DNA of 55,250 nucleotides, from positions 1-55,250 of the forward strand of contig JBKBKV010000006.1 of the NCBI GenBank assembly GCA_046294495.1, written 5' to 3'. The position numbers and the translations under genes are program-made. Shown here one piece after another: positions 16,935 through 24,662 of this stretch; positions within the stretch are counted from its first letter, which is position 1, and every line of letters begins with the position of its first letter. Source of the stretch: HRBIN23 sp046294495. GTDB lineage: Bacteria; Chloroflexota; Dehalococcoidia; Lucifugimonadales; HRBIN23. The notes under the pieces were generated by a model. It was not told the origin of the DNA and searched no databases. It saw only the letters and a list, made by a program, of their open reading frames with translations.

Positions 16935-17768
16935 CTAGCGCTCAATTGGGGTATCGTCTCGGTTTCCCCACTCGCCGAAGGAGCCATCGTAGTTGCGGAG
17001 CGTGGGATAGCCCAAGAGGGTCAGCACGAAGGTCCCGTGCGCCGCACGGATGCCCCCCTGTCAGTAAGCGATGACCTCCTTCTCGGCGGTAATCCCCTTC
17101 TCCTCCAGCATACGGCGTAGCGTTGCCGGGTCTTTGAAGGTATGCTTCTCCCTGTCCATCAGGTCAAGCCATTCCAGGTGCACCGCCCCGGGCATGTGGC
17201 CGGCTCGCTTATTACCACGGGTATTCTCCCCCGTATACTCGGAGCGGGAGCGCACATCCCACAGCACCGTTCCCCTTTCCTGGCGCAGGATACGCTCCTT
17301 GATCTCCTCGGCGGTGGCCAGGATGGAGGGGTTGGGGCGGGGGGTGAAGGTGGCTTTGGTGTAGGTATGCTGGGCGCCGCACAGGCAGAGGGGTCGGCTC
17401 TCCCGGAACCAGCGAGGGAAGCCCCCGTTGACCACCTTCACTTGAGAATGCCCGTAATAGTTCAGGCACCACCACAGCCGGCCGGCGTAAAGGCTGTGGC
17501 GGGCGTCGTAGCCCACCACCAGGGTATCGTCCCCTATGCCCAGGGACTCCATCAGCCCCTTGAACTGCTCTGGGCGCATCACAAAACGGCGGTCGTCGGG
17601 GTCCTTGAAGTAGTTGTCTGGGACGCACACTGCCCCCGGGATGTGGATGCGGAAGTAGGCGTCCCTGGGGTCGCAGTCCACGATGCGCACCGAGGGGTCG
17701 TCCAGGTGCGCTTGAAGCCACGCCGGCTCCACAAGCAAGTCGGGTCGTGCAAATCCCGCCTCTGCCAT
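16935..17768 (-). CDS. Thiosulfate/3-mercaptopyruvate sulfurtransferase (rhodanese), candidate selenoprotein with in-frame TGA
   Basis: A tandem-rhodanese sulfurtransferase of 277 residues if the TGA at 17061-17063 is read through. Domain 1 (1-125) is the inactive structural repeat (VDCDPRDAYFRIHIPGAV). Domain 2 begins near 150 and holds LWDVRSRSEYTG and the CH2B-type active loop VIAY-x-QGGIRAAHG, where x is the catalytic residue, Cys in all ordinary members and TGA here. After it the frame stays intact for 46 codons (LLGYPTLRNYDGSFGEWGNR, the conserved C-terminus) to TAG at 16935. Candidates are selenocysteine insertion, a point mutation of TGC/TGT, or a sequencing error. The ATG at 17768 has an AAGGAGG site and its own promoter. 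The enzyme would transfer sulfane sulfur to thiols or cyanide. Confidence 0.8.
17035..17049 (-). promoter_or_regulatory. Candidate bacterial SECIS hairpin after the in-frame TGA
   Basis: On the minus strand CCGTGC, loop GGC, GCACGG form a perfect 6-bp stem (plus a U-G pair below). The loop starts with G and begins 17 nt after the TGA. This fits the known bacterial SECIS pattern (short stem-loop, G early in the loop, loop about 16-37 nt from the UGA). In GC-rich DNA such a hairpin could also occur by chance. Confidence 0.45.
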
Positions 17769-17785
17769 AATGCCCTCCTTGGCAG

Positions 17786-17814
17786 ATTGTGCCGAGAAAG
17801 GGCGTTCCTGTCAA
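17786..17814 (-). promoter_or_regulatory. Promoter of the rhodanese-MBL unit
   Basis: On the minus strand a perfect TTGACA (17809-17814) is followed at 17 bp by CACAAT (17786-17791, 4/6). Transcription would begin near 17779, about 10 nt before the ATG, leaving just the AAGGAGG site as leader. Confidence 0.65.
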
Positions 17815-17877
17815 TAGACCCTAGGGGTGGCGATGTGAAAGGACGCCCGCATAACCTGGCGCATTCCTGCCGTTAGG

Positions 17878-19731
17878 CTACTCTACTGTAACAGACTTGG
17901 CCAGGTTGCGGGGCTGGTCCACATCACACCCCCTGCGGACAGCGACGGCGTAGGCCAGCAGTTGCAGGGGCACCACACTAACAAAGGGGGTGAGCAGTTC
18001 CGGCACTGGAGGGATGGGGATGAAGTGCTCCACCTTTTGGGGCAAAGCGGTGTCGCCCTGGGTTCCGATGGCCACGACGGGGCTTCCCCGGGCGCGGGCT
18101 TCCGAGATGTTGGACAACATCTTCTCGTAGAGGCGTCCCTGGGGGGCTAACGCCACTACAGGCATATCGGCGTCCAGAAGGGCAATAGGGCCGTGTTTCA
18201 TCTCCCCCGCCGCATACCCTTCGGCGTGGATGTAACTCAGTTCCTTCAGTTTCAAAGCCCCCTCCATAGCGATGGGGTAAGTGATACCCCTCCCCAGGAA
18301 GAGGAAAGACTGGTGCTTGAAGAAGCGCTCAGCCAGGGGGGGACAGAGGCCCTGGGTGCTCTGTATTAGGTCGCCCAGAAGGGCGGGAAGGCGGCTGATA
18401 TGGCGGACCGCCTCGCTACGAGCAACAGGGGGAAGGGTGCCACGCACTTTACCCAGGTGTAGGCCCAGAAGGTAGAGGGCTAGCATAGAGTTCATAAAGG
18501 TCTTGGTGGAGGCGACCCCTACCTCCAGTCCCGCCTTCAGGTAAAGCACGGCGTTCGCCTGGCGGGTGGCCTCCGAACCTTCAACATTGCACAGGGCCAG
18601 CACCGGAGCGCCTCGCCGCCTGGCCTCGGCCATGCAGCTAAGGGTATCGGCCGTCTCTCCCGACTGGGTAACGGCCACCACCAGGGTCCTCTCGTCCAGC
18701 ACAGGGTTGCGGTAGTGGAATTCGGAGGCGTTGTCGGCTTCAGCGGGGATGCGCGCCAGGTTCTCCAGGAAGATGCGCCCCACCATACAGGCGTGGTAAC
18801 TGGTGCCCATCCCCACCAGCACCACTCGGGAGAAAGACGGGAGTGCCCTTTCCAGGGGGCGGAGTTCCTCATCTATTGCCACATCCGCCGGCGCCTGGAA
18901 GTGGATACGCCCCCGCAGGGCGCTGGTAACAGCCTCGGGCTGTTCGCAAATCTCCTTGAGGGTGAAGTGGCGATAAAGGCCCTTGCCCGATGCGGCAGCG
19001 TCGTAAGAGACCAGGATAGGCTCCTTGCCTAACGCCTGCCCATTCAGGTCAGAGAAAGAGGCCCCGGCAGGTGTAAGCACCGCCACCTCTCCGTGGGCCA
19101 GGTGGACAACCCTGCGGGTGTAGGGGAGTAGGGCCTGCAGGTCGCTGGCCAGGAACATCTCCCCCTGGCCGTAGCCCACAATTATGCCTCCGGCGTTGCC
19201 AGTGCGCACCGCTACCAGTTTCCCCGGCTCCTGGGCGGAAAGGGCGGCGATGGCGTTGGCCCCTTGCAGGCGCTTGGCCGTCCAGCGCAGAGCCTCCTCC
19301 AGGGGCTTCCCGTGCCGGATGGCCTGCTCCAGCAGGTGGGCGATGACCTCGGTATCGGTCTCTGAGGTGAAGCGATGCCCCTGGTCTTCCAGTTCCCGGG
19401 CCAGTTGAGCGTAGTTCTCCACAATGCCGTTGTGGACGACGCTGATGGAGCCGGAGCAGTCCAGGTGTGGGTGGGCGTTGGCCTCGGTAGGGGCGCCATG
19501 GGTGGCCCAGCGGGTGTGGCCCAGCCCGCAGGAGCCGGCGGGTATCCCCCCCTCCAGCGCAGATGCCAGGTTGTGCAGTTTGCCCGGGCTTTTCCGCACA
19601 CACAGCGCCCCCCCAGGGGTTGCCACCACAAGCCCAGCGCTATCGTAGCCTCGGTATTCCAGACGGGTGAGGCCCTCCAGGAGCAATGGCGCAGCCAGCC
19701 GGTTGCCGGTATAGCCTACGATGCCGCACAT
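17878..19731 (-). CDS. glmS: Glutamine-fructose-6-phosphate aminotransferase (isomerizing)
   Basis: 617 residues. It makes glucosamine-6-phosphate from fructose-6-phosphate and glutamine, the first step to UDP-GlcNAc and cell wall/glycan. The N-terminal Ntn glutaminase starts MCGIVGYTG (Cys2 nucleophile), with RGYDSAGL and GLGHTRWATHG. The C-terminal half has two SIS sugar-isomerase domains (GMGTSYHA, VTQSGETADT, AEGYAAGEMKHGPIALLD) and ends with the conserved PRNLAKSVTVE. Full length with no missing residues. AGGGGGG precedes the ATG. No glmS ribozyme-like leader is visible in the short upstream spacer. Confidence 0.97.
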   Translation of the reverse strand: MCGIVGYTGNRLAAPLLLEGLTRLEYRGYDSAGLVVATPGGALCVRKSPGKLHNLASALEGGIPAGSCGLGHTRWATHGAPTEANAHPHLDCSGSISVVHNGIVENYAQLARELEDQGHRFTSETDTEVIAHLLEQAIRHGKPLEEALRWTAKRLQGANAIAALSAQEPGKLVAVRTGNAGGIIVGYGQGEMFLASDLQALLPYTRRVVHLAHGEVAVLTPAGASFSDLNGQALGKEPILVSYDAAASGKGLYRHFTLKEICEQPEAVTSALRGRIHFQAPADVAIDEELRPLERALPSFSRVVLVGMGTSYHACMVGRIFLENLARIPAEADNASEFHYRNPVLDERTLVVAVTQSGETADTLSCMAEARRRGAPVLALCNVEGSEATRQANAVLYLKAGLEVGVASTKTFMNSMLALYLLGLHLGKVRGTLPPVARSEAVRHISRLPALLGDLIQSTQGLCPPLAERFFKHQSFLFLGRGITYPIAMEGALKLKELSYIHAEGYAAGEMKHGPIALLDADMPVVALAPQGRLYEKMLSNISEARARGSPVVAIGTQGDTALPQKVEHFIPIPPVPELLTPFVSVVPLQLLAYAVAVRRGCDVDQPRNLAKSVTVE

Positions 19732-19866
19732 GTTGGCCCCCCTAGACCAGCTCTCCCTTTATCGTTAGAGCAAGGGGACATTTTATGGTAGCACACTGGA
19801 CGCCAGGGGCTCACGGGCTGGTATACTGGCCCCGATACATCCTTTCTGCTCCTGAAGGGGGTAGCC

Positions 19867-20511
19867 GTGGAAGTCTTGTGGATGGGCCATTCGTGCTTTG
19901 TGTTGCGCACCCAAGGGGTGGCCCTGGCCACCGACCCCTTCGCTCCCTCCCTGGGGTGGAGCCTCTCGCCTTTGGAGGTGCGCATTGTTACCTCCAGCCA
20001 CGACCACCCCCACCACCGCTGGCTACAGGCGTGTCCTGGGGCAAAGGCGCTGGTGGGGCCTGGGGAATACGAAGTGGCGGGAGTATACATCCGTGGCTAC
20101 AAGACGCCCCTCTCCAAGAAGGCGGGGCCTTCTGGGCGGAACACCGTTTTCGTGATAGAGGCGGAGGGTCTCACCATCGCCCATCTGGGCGACCTGGGAG
20201 CGGTGCCCGCAAGCCGCCTGGTGGAAGATATAGGGGGCGTGCACATCCTGCTGCTGCCCGTAGGTGGGGTGTGCACCATCTCCCCCCGGGAGGCGGTGGA
20301 GACAGCACGCCTGTTAGGTGCACGCCTGGTTATCCCTATGCACTACTCCCTGCCGGGCATCGCCGTATCCTTGCAATCCCTGGAGCCTTTTCTAAAGGAG
20401 ATGGGGATAAGCGCTCCAGCCCCCTCTGCACGCCTCCTGGTGAGCCGCTCCTCGCTCCCCAACGAACTTCAGGTGATAGCCATGGCCCCCAGGGCTGGCC
20501 CTGGGGCGTAA
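19867..20511 (+). CDS. Metallo-beta-lactamase-fold protein (UPF0173-like) with altered metal motif
   Basis: 214 residues of the beta-lactamase_2/UPF0173-type branch. It begins VLWMGHSCFVL, the typical first strand, and has IAHLGDLGAV with the bridging Asp and VIPMHY with the last metal His. The first motif reads SSHDHPHH, where most relatives have SHDHxDH, so the Asp of HxHxDH is His. It may bind metal differently or be a non-hydrolytic member. The GTG at 19867 has an AAGGGGGT ribosome site, and TATACT at 19822-19827 may be its -10. It diverges from glmS. Function unknown. Confidence 0.75.
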   Translation: MEVLWMGHSCFVLRTQGVALATDPFAPSLGWSLSPLEVRIVTSSHDHPHHRWLQACPGAKALVGPGEYEVAGVYIRGYKTPLSKKAGPSGRNTVFVIEAEGLTIAHLGDLGAVPASRLVEDIGGVHILLLPVGGVCTISPREAVETARLLGARLVIPMHYSLPGIAVSLQSLEPFLKEMGISAPAPSARLLVSRSSLPNELQVIAMAPRAGPGA

Positions 20512-20591
20512 GAGGGCGCCACCGGGATAAACAACGAATTGCGTCGTGTTACTGGTGTTTTTCCACTTTTCGTCTATACTGGGCAAGGCTC

Positions 20592-20619
20592 TTGACAAAT
20601 GGGCACTGGCGTGTATAAT
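20592..20619 (+). promoter_or_regulatory. Strong sigma-70 promoter for the first peptide-ABC operon
   Basis: Perfect TTGACA (20592-20597) and perfect TATAAT (20614-20619) with a 16-bp spacer. The 5' untranslated leader would be about 90 nt before the binding-protein ATG. Confidence 0.8.
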
Positions 20620-20714
20620 CAAGCCAGCCCTCGTGCCTGGGCGTGCTTGGTGGCCCTCCTTCTCCTGCTCAAGCCACTGGGTGTGTTGCATTACTCTGCA
20701 GAATGGAGGGAGAA

Positions 20715-22694
20715 ATGAAGCAAAGTCGGCCTTACATAAGAATGTCGCTTGGGGTGGCGTTTGTGCTCCTGTTGCTGGGGGTTGTGGCGTGTCGCCCGGC
20801 CCCGGCGGTAACCCCTTCGGCTCCCACACCCACCGCTGCGGCCAAGCCGGCTACCCCAACCCCTACTTTGCCCCCCCTGCCCACCCCCACACCGGTCCCC
20901 ACGCCCGTTCCTTTGGCGACCCCAACCCCTGTTCCCACCCCTACCCCTGTGGCCGCGCCCGTGGGCTGGCTGGAGCGGTATATGAAAGCCCCCGGCTATA
21001 AGGCCGAATGGGGCCAGCCCAGGAAGGGGGGCATCTTCCGCTACGGGGGCTCTCATGTGCTGCTAGGGCACGACCCTGCCTATGGTCACTCCTTCAATGG
21101 CCCCCAGTTCCTGCCAACCTATAACCGCCTGTTGCGCTTCGTGCCCTGGCAGGGGAACACCGGAACGGTGGAAGGCGACCTGGCTGAGACCTGGGAGCTC
21201 TCCCCTGACGGCATGAAGGTTACTTTCAAACTGCGCAAAGGGGTGAAGTTCCAGAATAACCCCAACCTGCCCGCTAAGATCCGCGACCTCGTCTCGGGGG
21301 ACGAGTTCACCTGCGAGGATGCCGAAGCCACCATGCGCTGGCTCCTCTTCCCGCCAAAAGAGATTGCCCTCTTGCACACAGGCCCCCGCTCTGCCCTTTT
21401 GACCCCTTATAAAGGCTCCTCTTGCCCTGATGGCCCTAAGGGCTACACCTTCGTAGTGGAACTGAAGGCTCCTACTGCCAACATCATCACCGCCTTCGCT
21501 GGCGGGCGGGGCGTCTTCTTTATGGACAAGGACTTCATTGACTGGCTCTACGCCGAATGCCCCACCTGCCTGGACAAAACCGACCCCCAGACCTTCCTGT
21601 TGGGAACGGGCACAGGGCCTTTCGTGCCCATAGAATACCAGCACCAGATCGTCTCCAAGACCCGGCGCAACCCCACCTACTTCCGGGAGGGCCTGCCCCT
21701 GCTGGACGGCATGGACATGTTCGTGATCACCGACTTCACTACCCGCTTCACCGCGCTGGTTACGGGGCAAGTCCACTACTTCGGGGAGGGGAGCGCCTCA
21801 CTGCTCCCTGGACAGGTGGAGGAGATGGCCAAGCGCTTCAGCGACAAGTTTGTTGTCCATCCCACCCTCCATACCTGGGGCAAGGGCATCAGTTTGAACC
21901 TGAAGCGCAAACCCCTGGACGACAAGCGGGTGACCAAGGCCCTCTTCCTGGGGCTGGACTTTGACGAGTGGGTAGCCTTCAACACCATCGCTGGGAAGAT
22001 AGTGGGGGTTTACCACCCCACCAACTGGATGCCTCCCCAGACCGTCTGGGCCTTGCCTGACCAGGAGTTGATGTCTTACCCCGGCTGGCGCCGCCCCAAG
22101 GCCCCGGATATCGCCGAGGCCAACCGTCTGCTGGACGAGGCGGGCTACCGCAAGGGGCCAGACGGCATCCGTTTCAAGATATCCTGTATGGCCCAGAGTT
22201 CCCAGATGTATATAGACGGGTGCCTCTTTGTGAAGGACCAGTGGAAGAAGCACCTGGGCATTGAAGTGGTAATGGATGTGGTGGAGGACGCCGTGCAGCG
22301 GGAGCGCTACCTGGCGGAGAACTACGACATGCACTACGGCTCCAAACAGGTTACCGACTGGGGCGACCCGGATAACTTCTATATGCAGATGCTGGTGCGC
22401 GAGACCGCCTCCAAATACTACCAGAATACCGGTGCCTTTGACCGCGACCCCCAGTTGGCCGAGGAACTGGAGCGCATGGTGCTCCAGCAGTCCAGAGAAC
22501 TGGACCCGGGCAAGCGCCGCGAGATTGTGCACACCATTGAGCGGAAGTTGGCCACCGAGGCCTACTGGAACATCCCCTTCCCGTGGAGCATGATCTTCCC
22601 CGCCTGGAGCAAGGATGTGCGGGGGTGGAACATGGGCCCCTTCCCATCCCAGACCAAGGACTCCCAGTGGGAACTGGTGTGGCTGGCCCGCTAA
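20715..22694 (+). CDS. ABC transporter substrate-binding lipoprotein (peptide/opine/nickel family 5)
   Basis: 659 residues. A signal peptide with lipobox GVVAC (Cys26) is followed by an 80-residue Pro/Thr-rich spacer (PTPTP), then a family 5 solute-binding domain (SBP_bac_5): GDLAETWELSPDGMKVTFKLRKGVKF is the typical N-terminal signature, and EANRLLDEAGY and the C-terminal IVHTIERKLATEAYWNIPF segment match late family regions. It should deliver a peptide-like ligand to the permeases just downstream. The ATG at 20715 has GGAGGGAGAA. The frame extends upstream to 20643, but that part lacks a signal-like start and overlaps the promoter leader. The ligand is unknown. Confidence 0.9.
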   Translation: MKQSRPYIRMSLGVAFVLLLLGVVACRPAPAVTPSAPTPTAAAKPATPTPTLPPLPTPTPVPTPVPLATPTPVPTPTPVAAPVGWLERYMKAPGYKAEWGQPRKGGIFRYGGSHVLLGHDPAYGHSFNGPQFLPTYNRLLRFVPWQGNTGTVEGDLAETWELSPDGMKVTFKLRKGVKFQNNPNLPAKIRDLVSGDEFTCEDAEATMRWLLFPPKEIALLHTGPRSALLTPYKGSSCPDGPKGYTFVVELKAPTANIITAFAGGRGVFFMDKDFIDWLYAECPTCLDKTDPQTFLLGTGTGPFVPIEYQHQIVSKTRRNPTYFREGLPLLDGMDMFVITDFTTRFTALVTGQVHYFGEGSASLLPGQVEEMAKRFSDKFVVHPTLHTWGKGISLNLKRKPLDDKRVTKALFLGLDFDEWVAFNTIAGKIVGVYHPTNWMPPQTVWALPDQELMSYPGWRRPKAPDIAEANRLLDEAGYRKGPDGIRFKISCMAQSSQMYIDGCLFVKDQWKKHLGIEVVMDVVEDAVQRERYLAENYDMHYGSKQVTDWGDPDNFYMQMLVRETASKYYQNTGAFDRDPQLAEELERMVLQQSRELDPGKRREIVHTIERKLATEAYWNIPFPWSMIFPAWSKDVRGWNMGPFPSQTKDSQWELVWLAR

Positions 22695-22702
22695 GTGTCG
22701 CG

Positions 22703-22737
22703 CAGAGGGCATTCCCGTCTACCGGGGATGCCCTCTG
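22703..22737 (+). other. 15-bp intergenic hairpin between binding protein and permease genes
   Basis: Arms 22703-22717 and 22723-22737 pair over 15 positions (one G-U) around a 5-nt loop, with no T-run after it. Such hairpins often protect the upstream mRNA of abundant binding proteins from 3' exonucleases and lower expression of the permeases. It could also be a leaky terminator. Confidence 0.75.
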
Positions 22738-22763
22738 TCCTTCCTGATAAGAGGAAGAGCCGT

Positions 22764-23729
22764 ATGCGCCAGTATATTATTCGTCGGACCGCCTTTGGTG
22801 CCCTGTCTGCGGTGCTGGTGTCGCTCCTTATCTTCGCCCTCCTGCGCATTGCCCCTGGGGATGTGGCTATGATGATCGCGGTGGAGCGCTCGGGCGGGGA
22901 GGGGGCTATGCTGACCATAGAACAAATTGACCAAATTCGGGAACAGTTGGGGTTGAAGGCCCCCCTCTACATCCAGTATGGCAGATGGATTGGGGGGTTC
23001 CTATCGGGGGACTGGGGGCGTTCCCTCTGGAATAAACTGAGCGTCTTTGACGAGTTCAAAAGGAAGTTCGCTGTAACCCTGGAACTTGTTACCCTGGCCC
23101 AGGTGCTGGCCATAGCCCTCGGCATCTTTTCCGGCGTCATTATGGCCTTGCGGCGGGACACCTGGGTGGACTATGTGGTGCGGGTAGGGTCGCTGGCGGG
23201 GCTATCGGTGCCCAGTTTCTGGTCGGCCACGCTCTTTTTGGTTGGGGCGGCATATTTCTTCCACTGGAACCCCCGGATAGACTATGTGCCTTTCCTAAAG
23301 GACCCTGTGGCCAACCTGAAGCAGTTCATCTGGCCAGCCATTATGTTGGGCTACATTAGCGCCGCTACCCAGGCGCGCATGATGCGCTCTACCATGCTGG
23401 AGGTGTTGCGTCAGGACTACATCCGCACAGCCCACGCCAAAGGGCTGGCTGCTAGCGTGGTAACCGTTCGCCACGCCCTGAAAAACGCTCTGATCCCCGT
23501 TATCACTCTTATCGGGCTACAGATTTCGGTGGCCCTGGGGGGGTCGGTGGTTATAGAACGCATCTTTGGCCTGCCTGGGATGGGCTCTTTCCTCATAGAC
23601 GGTATGCTCCAGCGCGACTACCCGGTGGTGCAGTCGGTGGTAACCTTCTTTTCAGGCGCCATTGTGCTGATTAACCTGCTGGTAGACCTCAGTTATGGGT
23701 GGCTTGACCCGCGAATACGCTACCAATAA
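22764..23729 (+). CDS. Peptide ABC transporter permease (DppB type)
   Basis: 321 residues with six predicted membrane helices. It has the DppB/OppB start MRQYIIRRT, the GD-x-(A/M) segment RIAPGDVAMMI after helix 1, the cytoplasmic EAA loop EVLRQDYIRTAHAKGL, and the C-terminal DLSYGWLDPRIRYQ. It partners the DppC-type permease next to it and the lipoprotein upstream. The ATG at 22764 follows GAGGAAGAG; the frame open from 22695 is rejected because it would run through the intergenic hairpin. Confidence 0.93.
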   Translation: MRQYIIRRTAFGALSAVLVSLLIFALLRIAPGDVAMMIAVERSGGEGAMLTIEQIDQIREQLGLKAPLYIQYGRWIGGFLSGDWGRSLWNKLSVFDEFKRKFAVTLELVTLAQVLAIALGIFSGVIMALRRDTWVDYVVRVGSLAGLSVPSFWSATLFLVGAAYFFHWNPRIDYVPFLKDPVANLKQFIWPAIMLGYISAATQARMMRSTMLEVLRQDYIRTAHAKGLAASVVTVRHALKNALIPVITLIGLQISVALGGSVVIERIFGLPGMGSFLIDGMLQRDYPVVQSVVTFFSGAIVLINLLVDLSYGWLDPRIRYQ

Positions 23730-23759
23730 TAGGGAACGCTTGGCCCGGAGGGGATGAAA

Positions 23760-24662
23760 GTGCAAGGCAACGAGACGCGCACACTGTCAGCCAGGCAGTG
23801 GGCACCTGTGCGTGGTTTGCGGATAGGGAAAGGGGTCATACGCTTTGTGCGACGCAAGCCCCTGGGGGCTGTGGGGGCTTTTATTATCCTAGGTATGGCT
23901 TTGATGGCAGGTTTAGGGTCTAATATCATCTTCTTTGACCCTATTGAGTGGAACCTGCCGGAAAAGTTGCAGGCCCCAAGCCTTCGGCACTGGCTGGGCA
24001 CAGACCACATGGGGCGGGATATCTGGGCGCAGGTGGTGATGGGTGCCCAGGTCTCCCTCCTGGTGGGGTTCCTGGCGGTGGCCCTGGGGGATGGTATTGG
24101 GGGGATAGTTGGGCTGGTCAGCGCCTGGTATGGGGGCAAGGTGGACCAGGTCATCCAGCGCATTATGGACGCCCAGATGTCTATCCCCACCCTTATTCTG
24201 GCGCTAGCGGTAACCGCCTCCCTTGGGCAGAGCCTGGTGAATGTCATCCTGGCCATCGCCATAGTGGAAATCCCTCGGGCCAACCGGGTGGTGCGTTCCC
24301 AGGCCCTGGCGGTGAAGGAGATGGACTTCGTGCAGGCGGCCCGCGCCCTTGGAGCGGGCGATACGCGAGTGATGCTAGTGCACATCCTGCCCCAGTGTGT
24401 GGCCCCTTGGCTCATCATCGCCTCGGCGGCCCTGGGCATCGCCATCCTGATAGAGGCGACCCTGAGTTTCCTCGGGCTGGGGGTGCCACCACCCAAGCCC
24501 ACCTGGGGGGGTATGCTCTCTGGCCCTGCCCGCAACTATTTCGTGGTGGCGCCGTGGATGGCTGTGTTTCCCGGGTTGGCCCTATCCCTCGTTGTCTACG
24601 GCTTTAACCTCTTTGGGGATGCCTTGCGGGACGTGCTGGACCCCCGCCTGCGGGGGAGTTAG
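23760..24662 (+). CDS. Peptide ABC transporter permease (DppC type)
   Basis: About 300 residues. The N-terminal helix (PLGAVGAFIILGMALMAGL) is followed by the family signature LGTDHMGRDIWAQVVMGAQVS, five further helices, the EAA loop EMDFVQAARALGAGD, and the terminal DALRDVLDPRLRGS. The GTG at 23760 lies 6 nt after GGAGGGG; the ATG at 23754 would abut it, so the GTG is preferred. It completes a two-permease channel, but no DppD/DppF ATPase gene follows. The stop overlaps the convergent surface-protein gene by 4 bp. Confidence 0.92.
   Translation: MQGNETRTLSARQWAPVRGLRIGKGVIRFVRRKPLGAVGAFIILGMALMAGLGSNIIFFDPIEWNLPEKLQAPSLRHWLGTDHMGRDIWAQVVMGAQVSLLVGFLAVALGDGIGGIVGLVSAWYGGKVDQVIQRIMDAQMSIPTLILALAVTASLGQSLVNVILAIAIVEIPRANRVVRSQALAVKEMDFVQAARALGAGDTRVMLVHILPQCVAPWLIIASAALGIAILIEATLSFLGLGVPPPKPTWGGMLSGPARNYFVVAPWMAVFPGLALSLVVYGFNLFGDALRDVLDPRLRGS

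Noticed and set aside
17142..17876. 244-codon frame on the plus strand across the rhodanese
   Set aside because: Antisense to a clear sulfurtransferase and crosses its promoter; no homology pattern.
22695..22763. Extended start of the first DppB-type permease
   Set aside because: It would cross the intergenic hairpin; the conserved permease N-terminus begins at ATG 22764.
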